Shown: piece after piece, positions 42,680-51,402 of the stretch
Layout: the number at the start of each line of letters is the position of its first letter
Numbering within the stretch: position 1 is the stretch's first letter
NCBI RefSeq assembly: GCF_900176255.2
Contig: NZ_FXEG02000001.1
Location: forward strand, 124,001 to 188,000
DNA length: 64,000 nucleotides
Direction of reading: 5' to 3'
Source: Mycobacterium ahvazicum
Lineage (GTDB): Bacteria; Actinomycetota; Actinomycetes; Mycobacteriales; Mycobacteriaceae
Translations under genes and position numbers: made by a program
The notes under the pieces: model-generated
The model's input: the letters and a program-made list of their open reading frames with translations, nothing else
The model's database searches: none
Told to the model about the DNA's origin: nothing

Positions 42680-43255
42680 TCAGGCCGTTTCGTCGCGGCC
42701 CGGCACTCCGGCGTCGAACGCGTTGAGCGTGACGGCGACCATCGAGAAACAGCCCACCAGAAATACGATCTCGGCCGCCCCGTGCTCACCGAAACATCCG
42801 ACGGCGACGCGATAAGTGGTCTCGGGCAGGGCGCCGCCGCGGCTGAGGGCGGCGGCCATGTCGTAGGCGACCCGCTCGTCGTGGGTCAGATCGGCGGGGC
42901 GTTCGCCGGCGGCGATGGTAGCGACCTTGTCCTCGGGCAGCCCGGCGCGCTCGGCGAAGTACTCATGCCCGTAGATCGCATAACGCGCCTTGAACTTCGC
43001 GACGGTGACCAGGATGACGAGTTGATGGACCCGGCCCGGCAGCCGGCCATGCTCCCAGAGTGATCTGTTGAATGCCCAAGCCGGCGAGCCAAATTGGGGA
43101 TAGTGCAGCCAGCCGTTGAACGGACCGATCAGCGCACCGTCGTTGCGATGGGCGACGAGTTCACCGAAGTCGCTGTCGATCGCGGCTCGCATGTCGGCGT
43201 ACAGCAGCTGCTGTGCGCCGGTCAAACCGGTCGGCGGCAATGGGGCAAGGCGCAC
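42680..43255 (-). CDS. Carboxymuconolactone-decarboxylase-like protein
   Basis: I start at GTG 43255 (RLAPLPPTGLTGAQQLLYADM), which has GAGGAGAAAG directly upstream; the frame to 43306 is longer. The 191-residue product resembles carboxymuconolactone decarboxylases: GPFNGWLHYPQFG, then VTVAKFKARYAIYGHEYFAERAGL. The CxxC pair of the related AhpD peroxidases is absent, favouring a decarboxylase or lactonase-like role in aromatic breakdown. It diverges from a LysR gene, the usual layout for a pathway gene and its activator. Confidence 0.78.
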   Translation of the reverse strand: MRLAPLPPTGLTGAQQLLYADMRAAIDSDFGELVAHRNDGALIGPFNGWLHYPQFGSPAWAFNRSLWEHGRLPGRVHQLVILVTVAKFKARYAIYGHEYFAERAGLPEDKVATIAAGERPADLTHDERVAYDMAAALSRGGALPETTYRVAVGCFGEHGAAEIVFLVGCFSMVAVTLNAFDAGVPGRDETA

Positions 43256-43386
43256 GGCTTTCTCCTCACGCGATCGCACTGACTGAGTCCAGTGAAGTGC
43301 CGGCACGCGTCCGCGTCCACGACCGGGTTGCGACCACTGCTAAGTTCCGCTTTCTACCGCAGGTCAAGCCCGCTTAAGCTCATTTC

Positions 43387-44340
43387 ATGGAACTGCGGCA
43401 GTTGCGCTACTTCGTGGCGGTTGCCGAAGAGTTGCACTTCGGACGCGCTGCAAAACGTATCCACATCTCGGGACCGGCTCTGTCGCAACAGATCATCACG
43501 CTGGAGCGAGAGATTGGAGCCGAACTTTTCGTGCGCGACCGGCGCAGCGTCCGGTTGAGCGAGGCCGGACGCGCCCTACTGCCCGATGCGCGCAGGATGC
43601 TGGCCCTGGCCGATGACGCCAGGCGTCGGGTGCAACGGGCGGCCGCCGACAGCGTTCCGGTGCGGCTGGGCTACGTCAGCTGGCTGCCGGACGACCTCAC
43701 CGCGGTACTGGGGGCAGCCATATCCCTGCGACTCGACGAGTGGGTGCTGCCATCGCACGTGCAGGCCGATCGAGTTGCAGAGGGTGCCTTGGATATCGCG
43801 CTGACCTGGGTGACCGCCCAGCAGGCAAGTGAGCGCGGACTCACGACATATCTGGTGCGCGCCGAACCACTGCCCGCGGTACTGCCCGGGGTGAGCTCGG
43901 CTGAACCCATTGCAGCGCAACAGCTTACAGTTCTCATCGACGCCGACGAGTCGGCCTGGTCGTCGTGGAACCGCTTCGCCGGGGAGTTCGCGGACGCAAC
44001 CGGTGCGCGCATCGTGCGCATCGACGACGGCGGTGTCACCGGGGATGCGTACTACGCCCATGTGCGCCGGATTGCCGCGCCAATTCTCGCGTCGCCCAAG
44101 CGGCACACCGCGGTGCCGCCGCCAAGTCTGGGGCAGCGCCCGGTCACCGATCCGGTGCCGCTTTGGACATGGTCACTCGTGCGCCGGGAGAACGACGACC
44201 GGGCCGGGGTCATGCGGGTGGTCGAGGCACTGCTGACAGTGGCGCAGAGAAGCAGCTGGCGCACCCCTCCTGCGCAACGATGGTGGATTCCCGCCGACGA
44301 TCCACACCGCGGCGTGCTCGACGGTTCTGAGCGGCGGTAG
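43387..44340 (+). CDS. LysR-family transcriptional regulator
   Basis: A 317-residue LysR protein. The start MELRQLRYFVAVAEELHFGRAAKRIHISGPALSQQIITLEREIGAELFVRD is a textbook LysR helix-turn-helix. The remainder is the two-lobed effector domain, shorter in clear motifs. It is separated by 131 bases from the divergent carboxymuconolactone-decarboxylase-like gene, which it probably activates in response to a pathway intermediate. The PrpD-like gene downstream on the same strand may also be a target. Confidence 0.88.
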   Translation: MELRQLRYFVAVAEELHFGRAAKRIHISGPALSQQIITLEREIGAELFVRDRRSVRLSEAGRALLPDARRMLALADDARRRVQRAAADSVPVRLGYVSWLPDDLTAVLGAAISLRLDEWVLPSHVQADRVAEGALDIALTWVTAQQASERGLTTYLVRAEPLPAVLPGVSSAEPIAAQQLTVLIDADESAWSSWNRFAGEFADATGARIVRIDDGGVTGDAYYAHVRRIAAPILASPKRHTAVPPPSLGQRPVTDPVPLWTWSLVRRENDDRAGVMRVVEALLTVAQRSSWRTPPAQRWWIPADDPHRGVLDGSERR

Positions 44341-44432
44341 GAAGCCACGCCGAACACACCTAAGCGACTGGTCCTGGACGGCTGATCCGGGCCGCGCTTG
44401 AGTGAGAGGCAGCAGCGGAAGGACGAAAAGCC

Positions 44433-45839
44433 ATGGCACATCGGTATGTTGTGGACGAACTGGCCGAGTTCGTCGTCGGCGCCACGCAGTCGGATCTCAG
44501 TACGCATCCGCGGGAATTGCTCAAACGCAACGTGCTGGACAGCATCGCCTGCGCGATCGGTTCGCTCGACGGTGAACTGATCCCGGCGATCCGGGAGCAC
44601 GCCGGCCAGTTCAGCGGCGGCACCTCGGCGACGCTCGTCGGTGGCGGCCGCGCCTCGGTGGACCAGGCCGCCTTCTTCAACACCGTGCTGGTGCGCTACC
44701 CCGACCTGCTCGACACGTATCTGACCATGGGCGGCCTATGCCACCCGGCCGACAACTTCGGTGCGGTCCTGGCGGTAGCCGAGCACGTCGACGCCACCGG
44801 GGCCGACTTCCTGCTCGCCCTCGCGGTCGCTTACGAGGTCCAATGTCGTTTCAGCGCACAAGTTCCGGTGATGGCACGTGGCCTCAACCATGCGCTGCAG
44901 CTGGCGATGTCGGTCGCGGCCGGATCGGCGAAGTTGCTGGGGCTGGACGCGCAGCGCACCGCGCACGCCATCGCGGCCGCCACGGCCGACAATGTCTCCC
45001 TGGCCGTGGTGCACGCCGAACCGGTCTCGAACTGGAAGGGCATCTCCCCGGCCGTCACCGCCATGCGCGCGGTCTACACCACGATATTGGCCAGCCGTGG
45101 GATCACCGGGCCCAAGTCGTTGTTCGAAGGCCCGAACGGGCTCGTCCAACTCTTCGATCAGTCAATCGATTTCAACACCGCCGACCGCGGACTGACGGCG
45201 GTCGAACAGACCTATCTCAAGCAGTACTGCGCACTGATCCACGGACAGGCCATCATCGATGCGCTCTTGGCGATCCGGGCGGACAACAAGCTGCGCGGCG
45301 ACGACGTCGCGCGGGTGACGATCGAGGTGTTTCAGACCGCCTACGACATCGCCGGTGGGGGAGCATACGGCGACAAGGATCATCCGCGGACCAAGGAGCA
45401 GGCGGACTACAACCTCAAGTACCTCAGTGCCGTAGCACTGCTCGACGGAGGAGTGGGTCCCGAACAGCTTGAGAACGAACGTGTTCTGCGCGGGGACGTG
45501 CAGGAGCTGCTGGCGCGAGTGGATGTCGTCGCGGCGGCCGACCTGACCGCGGACTATCCGCGCCGCACCGCGACGCGCGTACATGTCCATACCCGGGACG
45601 GACGGGAATTCAGCCGCGAGGAAAGCGATTACGAGGGATCACCGACCCGGCCGATGACGTGGCAGCGCGTGGTGGACAAGTTCGGATGGCTCGCCGAACC
45701 GTTCTGCGAACCCGCGCTACAGACCGACATCGTCACCGCCGTCGACCATATCGACGACATCGCCATCGCCGGGCTCACCGAACTGCTCGGCACGGTGAGT
45801 CCGGTAGCGCAACATTCGCGCAGCCGGCCGCGGTTCTGA
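44433..45839 (+). CDS. MmgE/PrpD-family protein
   Basis: A 468-residue protein of the MmgE/PrpD family: RNVLDSIACAIGSLDGELIPAIREHAGQFSG at the start, NTVLVRYPDLLDTYL and HPADNFGAVLAVAEHVDATG, and the second domain from about residue 270. Family members include 2-methylcitrate dehydratase (propionyl-CoA disposal), cis-aconitate decarboxylase and iminodisuccinate epimerase. The citrate-cycle neighbours prpC and prpB are absent, so a true PrpD role is not supported. It starts 92 bases after the LysR stop, with GGAAGGA upstream. Confidence 0.83.
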   Translation: MAHRYVVDELAEFVVGATQSDLSTHPRELLKRNVLDSIACAIGSLDGELIPAIREHAGQFSGGTSATLVGGGRASVDQAAFFNTVLVRYPDLLDTYLTMGGLCHPADNFGAVLAVAEHVDATGADFLLALAVAYEVQCRFSAQVPVMARGLNHALQLAMSVAAGSAKLLGLDAQRTAHAIAAATADNVSLAVVHAEPVSNWKGISPAVTAMRAVYTTILASRGITGPKSLFEGPNGLVQLFDQSIDFNTADRGLTAVEQTYLKQYCALIHGQAIIDALLAIRADNKLRGDDVARVTIEVFQTAYDIAGGGAYGDKDHPRTKEQADYNLKYLSAVALLDGGVGPEQLENERVLRGDVQELLARVDVVAAADLTADYPRRTATRVHVHTRDGREFSREESDYEGSPTRPMTWQRVVDKFGWLAEPFCEPALQTDIVTAVDHIDDIAIAGLTELLGTVSPVAQHSRSRPRF

Positions 45840-45891
45840 CATCTGTGCGCGCCCTCTTGCATCGTCTGCTGCCCGCGTTGAATGATCGGCC

Positions 45892-46656
45892 ATGCGCAAA
45901 GATCGCGGCATCAACCGCTGGGAGTTGGTCACCTGCGCGCTCGCAGGCCATGTGACGTACGCGCCCGAGGAGCAGGGGCTTGCCGACCGGCTCAGTGGCA
46001 TGACCGGACTCGGCGAAGTGTGGCGGTGCCTGCGCTGCGGGGAGTTCGTCGTCGGCGAGCCTCATGGCCGGGGCCACGCCGAGGACGCGCCGATGATCAT
46101 GCGTGGCAAGGCTTTACGGCAGGCGATCATCATTCGTGCCCTCGCGGTTGAGCGCGTGTTCCGGGCGGTGGTGATCGCGCTCGCGGCGTACGCGGTGTGG
46201 ACGTTCCGCGGCGCACGGGGATCCATCCAGGCCACCCTCGATCGCGACCTGCCGATTTTTCGGGCCGCCGGATTCAGGGTCGACCAAATGACGCTCGTGC
46301 ACGAGCTGGAAAAGGCGTTGGCCGCCAAACCTTCCACGTTGGCGCTGCTGACCCTGATGCTGACCGCCTACGCCCTGGTCGAGATGCTCGAGGCCGTCGG
46401 CCTGTGGTTACTCAAGCGCTGGGGCGAATACTTCGCGGTGATCGCCACCTCGGTGTTCTTGCCGTTGGAGATCCATGACCTGGCCAAGGGCATCACGATG
46501 ACGCGGGTGGTCACCTTCAGCATCAACATCCTGGCGGTGATCTACCTGGTGGTCTCCAAACGACTGTTCGGCGTGCGCGGCGGTCGCAGGGCCTACGACG
46601 AGGAACGACGCGGCGAGCAGCTCCTCGACGTCGAGCGGGCCGCTATGACGACGTGA
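45892..46656 (+). CDS. DUF2127 membrane protein, Rv0090-like
   Basis: A 254-residue protein. The N-terminal cytosolic part has WELVTCALAGHVTYAP and a CLRC pair (about residues 46-49). Then come four hydrophobic segments (about 85-100, 140-165, 180-200, 210-225) and the DUF2127 core LKRWGEYFAVIATSVFLPLEIHDLAKGITMTRVV. It recalls M. tuberculosis Rv0090, and the nucleosidase gene at 47833 recalls Rv0091, so this pair appears syntenic, though here separated by a thioesterase gene. Function unknown. Confidence 0.85.
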   Translation: MRKDRGINRWELVTCALAGHVTYAPEEQGLADRLSGMTGLGEVWRCLRCGEFVVGEPHGRGHAEDAPMIMRGKALRQAIIIRALAVERVFRAVVIALAAYAVWTFRGARGSIQATLDRDLPIFRAAGFRVDQMTLVHELEKALAAKPSTLALLTLMLTAYALVEMLEAVGLWLLKRWGEYFAVIATSVFLPLEIHDLAKGITMTRVVTFSINILAVIYLVVSKRLFGVRGGRRAYDEERRGEQLLDVERAAMTT

Positions 46657-46659
46657 TGG

Positions 46660-47265
46660 TCACGCCCTGGGGGTGATGAAAATGCCCTCGGCTTCCACGG
46701 TGACACCGTCCGCGTCGGCGATGTGGCCGACGGAGAACGTCTTAACCCCTTCGATGCGGTCGACGTGTGCTTCGGCCCGCAGCAGACGACCGAGCGCGGT
46801 GCGGCGCCGGTAACGCAAAGTCAGAGTGCCGGTATAGGCGGGGCGGCCCAACTTGTGCGCCGTCGCCCCCAGCACGTGGTCGAGGATCAGGGCGGACACC
46901 CCGCCGTGCACGTGCTCCGGTGGGCCTTCGTAGGCCGCTCCGAGATTGAACTCCGACCACACCAGTCCGTCGGCCTCGTGATGCAGCACCAGCGGTGGGG
47001 CGACCGCGTTGCGCAGACCGACCACCGCATTTCCCCATGCGACGGTGTCGCCGTCCGGCGTGGTGTGGACGCCGAAGGTCCCCGGCCGCACCGATGCACT
47101 CAATTCGTCTGCGGCCCTGTCAATTTTGGCCTTTGCCGCCGCGACGGTCGCGGGGTCCGCTTCGGTCCGAATGCTGAGATCGACGAGCCGGCGCACCGAT
47201 TCGGCCAGCGGGCCGTAAATCGATTCGAGCCGGCGGTAGTCAATGCAGAGCATCTCGTCAGACAT
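46660..47265 (-). CDS. PaaI-like hot-dog thioesterase
   Basis: A 201-residue hot-dog-fold protein. The active-site stretch HVHGGVSALILDHVLGATAHKLG (about residues 118-140) carries the HGG and Asp of PaaI/YbgC-type acyl-CoA thioesterases, and TGTLTLRYRRRTALGRLLRAEAHV is the following strand pair. An extra N-terminal helix region (about 90 residues) precedes the core. It would hydrolyse an acyl- or phenylacyl-CoA. Convergent with the DUF2127 gene (three-base gap). Confidence 0.85.
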   Translation of the reverse strand: MSDEMLCIDYRRLESIYGPLAESVRRLVDLSIRTEADPATVAAAKAKIDRAADELSASVRPGTFGVHTTPDGDTVAWGNAVVGLRNAVAPPLVLHHEADGLVWSEFNLGAAYEGPPEHVHGGVSALILDHVLGATAHKLGRPAYTGTLTLRYRRRTALGRLLRAEAHVDRIEGVKTFSVGHIADADGVTVEAEGIFITPRA

Positions 47266-47832
47266 ATAGGAAACCTAACAGTCCGCTGGCGGCATGCCGC
47301 CGGCGGATGTGGCAGACTGGACCTGCCCAGCGTTGGGCTTAGGGGATTTCCCTTGTGGCAGCGGCATTTTCGCCGGCGTGAAGCTAACCGTTATCGTCGG
47401 GGAACACGATGGGCGTGGGCTCCCGCGTTTCTGCGCCGCAGACCGGATTAGTGCTGGTCACGGGCGTGGTGAGCGGGAATAGATGCCGTGGAATGTGCGC
47501 TACCACACAAGCCGGATTATCACCGCGTTTACCCGCTTGCTGCACACTTGTAAAACAGCTGGGGTGAAATTGACGAGTCGGCTGACTAGGCCGGCGAAGG
47601 AGGGGTCGAGACTGTGCCTACACTGCAGACCTTGATCAACCAGAGCTCCACCAACCTCGAGGTAGTTGCCCCGATCAAAGCCCGCGCCTGCGACGCACTG
47701 AATCTTGTGCTGAGGAACAGGTCGCGCGGGCAGGCAGATGGCTCCCGCGTCATGCGCAGGGGCGCGGAGCGCTGCTGACCCCCTGACCGGGCCGATACAA
47801 TCGCCGACGGTGCCAGAGCCAATGGCCGGCGA
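47266..47832. other. 567-base gap with a 24-base palindrome
   Basis: No convincing gene lies between the divergent thioesterase and nucleosidase genes. A 24-base palindrome with one mismatched pair (47283-47306, core GGCGGCATGCCGCC) sits just upstream of the thioesterase. A 54-codon frame from GTG 47612 to TGA 47776 (VPTLQTLINQSSTNLEVV start) lacks a domain and is not annotated as a gene. The remainder, moderately lower in GC, may be a long untranslated leader. Confidence 0.4.
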
Positions 47833-48621
47833 TTGGAGTTTCGAGTTGTCCCCCAACCCAGCGCGGTGACGGTCGGCGTCATCTGTGCAATCCCGCAAGA
47901 GTGGGCTTATCTGCGCAGTGCGTTGTCCGGGGCGCGGCGCGAACAGGTCGCACAGGTCACCTTCGACACCGGCGAACTCGGTGCACAGCGGGTGGTGTTG
48001 GCCGCAGCCGGCATGGGCAAGGTCAACACCGGTCTGGTGGCGACGTTGCTGGCTGATCGATTTCGTTGCCACACAATCGTTTTCACGGGTGTAGCGGGCG
48101 GACTGGATCCACGGCTGCACATCGGTGACATCGTTATCGCCGACCGGGTGGTGCAGCACGACTTCGGGGTCATCGAAAACGGGCGACTGGAGCCCTACCA
48201 ACCGGGGCACGTCCCGTTCATCAACGCGACCGAGCGTTTCGGCTACCCGGTAGAACCCGAACTCTTCGATCGCGTTACCCGTCGTCTCGAGGGATTCACC
48301 CTTCCGGTGCTGCCACCGGCGGCGGGCGGCACCGGTACGCCGCCGCAGATCAGCTACGGCACTGTCTTGACCGGCGACCAGTACCTGCATTGTGAGTCCA
48401 CCCGCGACCGGCTGCACGAGGATTTCGGTGGCCTGGCCATCGACATGGAGGGCGGCGCGCTGGCCCAGGTCTGCGAGGCATTCGGGATCCCCTGGCTGGT
48501 GATTCGCGCGTTGTCCGACCTGGCCGGCGCCGACTCCGGCGCCGACTTCAACCAGTTCGTGCAGCAGGTCGCGATCAGCTCGGCTCGGGTCCTGCTGCAT
48601 CTGTTGCCGGCGCTGGACTGA
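47833..48621 (+). CDS. mtn: 5'-methylthioadenosine/S-adenosylhomocysteine nucleosidase
   Basis: A 262-residue nucleosidase. [54 protein letters not shown] and VQHDFGV are the PNP/UDP-phosphorylase-family nucleosidase motifs, and the late [12 protein letters not shown] and ALSDLAG carry the catalytic Glu and Asp. It cleaves MTA and SAH to free adenine, supporting methionine salvage. It closely resembles M. tuberculosis Rv0091 (mtn). The start is uncertain: TTG 47833 or GTG 47866; the latter aligns with the beginning of Rv0091 as I recall it. Confidence 0.9.
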   Translation: MEFRVVPQPSAVTVGVICAIPQEWAYLRSALSGARREQVAQVTFDTGELGAQRVVLAAAGMGKVNTGLVATLLADRFRCHTIVFTGVAGGLDPRLHIGDIVIADRVVQHDFGVIENGRLEPYQPGHVPFINATERFGYPVEPELFDRVTRRLEGFTLPVLPPAAGGTGTPPQISYGTVLTGDQYLHCESTRDRLHEDFGGLAIDMEGGALAQVCEAFGIPWLVIRALSDLAGADSGADFNQFVQQVAISSARVLLHLLPALD

Positions 48622-49216
48622 GCCGGTCGTCCTGCGCGGCGCGCTCGCGTTCGCGCCGCCGCGCCCGCGAGGCCCGCAGGTTGGCGACGTTGCCGCACGT
48701 CTTGGCATTGCACCAGACGCCGCTGTTGTTCTTCGAGCGGTCATAGAAGGTCGACGCGCACGGTTGGTGATGGCATTTCTTGAGGCGCCGCCAGGTGCCG
48801 TCGCGTTGGCCCAGCAAGATCTCGCCCCACAATGCCGAGGCCAGCCAGCGCCAGCCGCTGCCCGCGGGTTCCAATCGGACATCGCCGGTCTCGGACACCG
48901 CGAAGGACGCCGAGGTCGCCGTCATGCCCGCCCCGGCCGCTGCTTCGCCGCGCACCAGCTGCGCGATCACCTCGCGCAATGCGCGAAGCTTCGGCAGGTC
49001 CGCGTCCGTGATGGCAGGCGGGTCGGCGGGCACGCCGCGGACCTGTGACCAGGTCCGTACCGCGCCGCCCACCCAGTCCCGCGCGAGCGTGGCGTCGTCG
49101 AGTAGATCCGGGCTGTCGCGCTTCACGTCGATGGTGTTGAGGAAGTCCTGGACCAGGCCGAGGCCGCCGGGTGCGGTCGCGAGTTCGTACCGGTGTGACG
49201 CAGACCATGAAGACAT
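48575..49216 (-). CDS. CGNR zinc-finger (ABATE) regulator
   Basis: The 213-residue protein (ATG 49216) has an N-terminal ABATE domain (about residues 10-130; [14 protein letters not shown]) and a C-terminal CGNR zinc finger: [18 protein letters not shown] followed by [22 protein letters not shown], with the Cys-Cys-Cys-Cys ligands and the CGN-R signature. These are putative stress-related transcription factors. Its 3' end overlaps the nucleosidase gene by 47 bases. It diverges from the SDR at 49302. Confidence 0.87.
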   Translation of the reverse strand: MSSWSASHRYELATAPGGLGLVQDFLNTIDVKRDSPDLLDDATLARDWVGGAVRTWSQVRGVPADPPAITDADLPKLRALREVIAQLVRGEAAAGAGMTATSASFAVSETGDVRLEPAGSGWRWLASALWGEILLGQRDGTWRRLKKCHHQPCASTFYDRSKNNSGVWCNAKTCGNVANLRASRARRRERERAAQDDRLSPAPATDAAGPEPS

Positions 49217-49301
49217 AACCAAATGCTACTTGACTATGTCGATAGCGGCAATTACTTTGACAGGGACAAAGCTATTTCACCTCAGTCAAGGAGTACGGAT
49301 C

Positions 49302-49994
49302 ATGGTCAACATCGAAGGCTCGACGGTCGTGGTAACCGGCGGACAGCGCGGACTCGGCAAGGCCATCGTGGACGAGTTCCTGCGTCGCGGTGCGGCCAAG
49401 GTCTACGCCACTGCACGCACACCCAAGCCCAGCACCGACCCTCGTGTCGTAAGTGTCGCGCTCGACGTTACCAAGTCGGATTCGGTTGCGGCGCTGGCGA
49501 TTACCGCCGCCGACGCCGACATCGTGGTCAACAACGCCGGGATCCTCGGTGCGGCGAAGCTGCTGACCAGTGACGTCGACGAAGTCCGCGAAGTGTTCGA
49601 GACCAACTACTTCGGTGCGCTGCGGGTGGCCCAGGCGTTCGCCCCGATCCTGGCCGAAAATGGCGGCGGAGCGCTGGCGGATATCAGCTCCGTGTTGGCC
49701 TGGGTGGGCGGCTTCGGTGGCTATGGCGACTCCAAGGCCGCGATCTGGTCGCTGACCAACTCGCTGCGGGTCGAGCTCGAGAAGCAGGGCACCCTGGTCA
49801 CCTCGGTGCACCTGGCCTACACCGACACCGACATGACCACGGGGTTCGACGTGCCGAAGAACGACCCGCAGGACGTCGCCAGGCAAATCGTCGACGGCAT
49901 CCGGGACGGCGAGGCCGAGGTGCTGGCCGACGAGCAAACCCGTCAGGCCAAGACGGCTCTCTCGGGACCGGCCGAGTTACTGCGCATCGGCTGA
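49302..49994 (+). CDS. Short-chain dehydrogenase/reductase
   Basis: From ATG 49302, with AAGGAG at 49288-49293, a compact 230-residue SDR. Motifs: TGGQRGLG (about 13-20), NNAGIL, catalytic Ser in ISSVLAWV and YGDSK as Tyr-Lys, then LAYTDTDM. It is of the small FabG-like type without a C-terminal substrate extension. It diverges from the CGNR regulator, across an 85-base gap with a CTTTG-N7-CAAAG repeat (49255-49271), so it may be that regulator's target. Two hairpins follow the stop. Confidence 0.87.
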   Translation: MVNIEGSTVVVTGGQRGLGKAIVDEFLRRGAAKVYATARTPKPSTDPRVVSVALDVTKSDSVAALAITAADADIVVNNAGILGAAKLLTSDVDEVREVFETNYFGALRVAQAFAPILAENGGGALADISSVLAWVGGFGGYGDSKAAIWSLTNSLRVELEKQGTLVTSVHLAYTDTDMTTGFDVPKNDPQDVARQIVDGIRDGEAEVLADEQTRQAKTALSGPAELLRIG

Positions 49995-50033
49995 TCATCA
50001 GCCGGTTTGGGGGTCGGCACGATGCCGGCCCCC
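49988..50033 (+). terminator. Two tandem hairpins after the SDR
   Basis: CGGCTGA-TCA-TCAGCCG (49988-50004) is an exact 7-base stem that includes the stop codon. GGGGGTCGGC and GCCGGCCCCC (50009-50018, 50024-50033) form a 10-base stem with one G-T pair and a 5-base loop. No T-tract follows. Together they resemble mycobacterial tandem non-canonical terminators. Confidence 0.5.
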
Positions 50034-50064
50034 ATTGCCGTACGCAACGTGTTTGGATTGGCGT

Positions 50065-50523
50065 ATGGCTGATACCGATCCCGAAGGCATTGTCAGCGCC
50101 ACCCGCGTCATCTCGGCCAGCGCCGAGCGCATCTTCGAACTGATCGCCGAGCCAACCAGTCAGCCCAGCTGGGACGGCAACAACAACCTCGCCTCGGCGC
50201 CGCCCGGGCAGCGCGTCCGTGCGGTCGGTGACGTGTTCAAGATGACGCTGACCAACGGTGCCGTGCGGGAGAACCACGTTGTGGAGTTCATCGAAGGCAC
50301 CAAGATCGCTTGGCGCCCAGCCGAACCCGGAAAGCAACCGCCCGGTCATCTGTGGCGCTGGGAGCTCAGCGAGATCAACTCCACGCTGACCAACGTCACC
50401 CACACCTACGACTTCACCGCGCTGGCCGACCCGAAGCGGCTGGAGAAGGCGCATTCGACGACGTCGGAGATGCTGCGCGATTCGATGGACAAGCTCGCGA
50501 TGCTCGCGCAGCGCCTCGGGTAG
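50065..50523 (+). CDS. SRPBCC-family protein
   Basis: From ATG 50065 (MADTDPEGIVSATRVI) a 152-residue SRPBCC protein: SASAERIFELIAEPTSQPSWDGNN, then VVEFIEGTKIAWRPAEPG and LWRWELSEINSTLTNVTHTYDF, ending with the C-terminal helix MLRDSMDKLAMLAQ. It resembles the broken SRPBCC gene at 26279 in layout, with the complete C-terminal helix that the broken one has lost. Ligand unknown. The frame opens 10 codons earlier at 50035, without ribosome binding site. A hairpin follows the stop. Confidence 0.83.
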   Translation: MADTDPEGIVSATRVISASAERIFELIAEPTSQPSWDGNNNLASAPPGQRVRAVGDVFKMTLTNGAVRENHVVEFIEGTKIAWRPAEPGKQPPGHLWRWELSEINSTLTNVTHTYDFTALADPKRLEKAHSTTSEMLRDSMDKLAMLAQRLG

Positions 50524-50524
50524 C

Positions 50525-50540
50525 GTCCGGCTTGCCGGAC
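50525..50540. terminator. Bidirectional hairpin between convergent genes
   Basis: GTCCGGC-TT-GCCGGAC is an exact inverted repeat (effective 6-base stem with CTTG loop) in the 23-base gap between the convergent SRPBCC and methyltransferase stops. A GTTTTT stretch follows shortly on the plus side (50552-50557). It may terminate both transcripts. Confidence 0.55.
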
Positions 50541-50546
50541 TGAACC

Positions 50547-51278
50547 TCAGCCGTTTTTGGCGCGCACCCACTGGAGCGTGCCGACGTTTTTGACGCGCAC
50601 GCTCACGAAGCCGTTGTCTTCGAGAATGTCGCCGATTTCGTCTTCGCCGAAGATGTGCGCGCCGATGTTGGGCAGCAGCCGCCACGCCCGTGCGGCACGC
50701 CCCGCGGTCGGGACCATGATGGCCAGCCGTCCGCCGGGTCGCAGCACTCGCGCCATCTCGGCCAGCGCGGCCGCCGGATCTGGAACCAATTGCAGTACCG
50801 CCATCGAGACCACCGCGTCGACGGTGTCGTCGCGCAGCGGAAGCCGTTGTGCGTCAGCCCTTATGAAGCCGACGTGCGGGCCTGCCTCGTTGCGCACGGC
50901 CCGGGCCAGCATCGCCTCGGAAATGTCGACGCCCAAGGCCAGTCCGTCCTTGCCGGCCGCGCGCGCCAGCGACGCGGTGACGGTGCCCGGCCCGGAGCCC
51001 ACATCCAGCGCGGTTCCGCCCGGCGGGATGTCCAGCCAGTCGGCCGGGTGCTGCAGCGCGGCGATCAGCCGTCGGGAGAAAGCCTGCGCGTTGTCGTAAA
51101 GCATCGAGCCGATGGGCGATGCCCACGCCGCCTGGATCGGGCCGGTGTTCTTCGGGATGTCTTCGTCGCCGAGCAGATCGAGGTACCCCTTGCTGGCATC
51201 CGGAATCGCCGGCGGATCGGCAAGCAAATCCAGCGCACGGCGCAACGCGGGCGGAAGCGAGACGTGCACGTCGGTCAT
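50547..51278 (-). CDS. Class I SAM-dependent methyltransferase
   Basis: From ATG 51278 (MTDVHVSLPPALRRALDLLADPP) the product is 243 residues. SAM motif I is TALDVGSGPGTVTASLAR, with GVDISEAMLARAV (acidic loop), FIRADAQRLPLRDDTVDAVVSMAVLQLV and MARVLRPGGRLAIMV. It belongs to the UbiE/MenG-like small-molecule methyltransferases; substrate unknown. The N-terminus mentions no membrane segment. It lies 125 bases downstream of the LipJ-like gene's stop side, on the same strand, but is upstream of it in transcription order. Confidence 0.85.
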   Translation of the reverse strand: MTDVHVSLPPALRRALDLLADPPAIPDASKGYLDLLGDEDIPKNTGPIQAAWASPIGSMLYDNAQAFSRRLIAALQHPADWLDIPPGGTALDVGSGPGTVTASLARAAGKDGLALGVDISEAMLARAVRNEAGPHVGFIRADAQRLPLRDDTVDAVVSMAVLQLVPDPAAALAEMARVLRPGGRLAIMVPTAGRAARAWRLLPNIGAHIFGEDEIGDILEDNGFVSVRVKNVGTLQWVRAKNG

Positions 51279-51402
51279 GCGTACTCCTTCGATCAAATGT
51301 CAAGCTGTACGCCGAAATCCGGGAGCCGCGACGCTGACAGCTTCCCCAACGCAGCCTACGCGCGGGCGCCCGGAGCCTCGACTCGCCGAGTGGTGGCGTT
51401 CG

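Noticed and set aside
44433..45839. Calling the MmgE/PrpD gene prpD (2-methylcitrate dehydratase)
   Set aside because: The prpC and prpB genes expected beside it are missing, and the family has several other activities.
47612..47776. 54-codon frame from GTG upstream of the nucleosidase gene
   Set aside because: No domain, no strong ribosome binding site and no coupling to the next gene.
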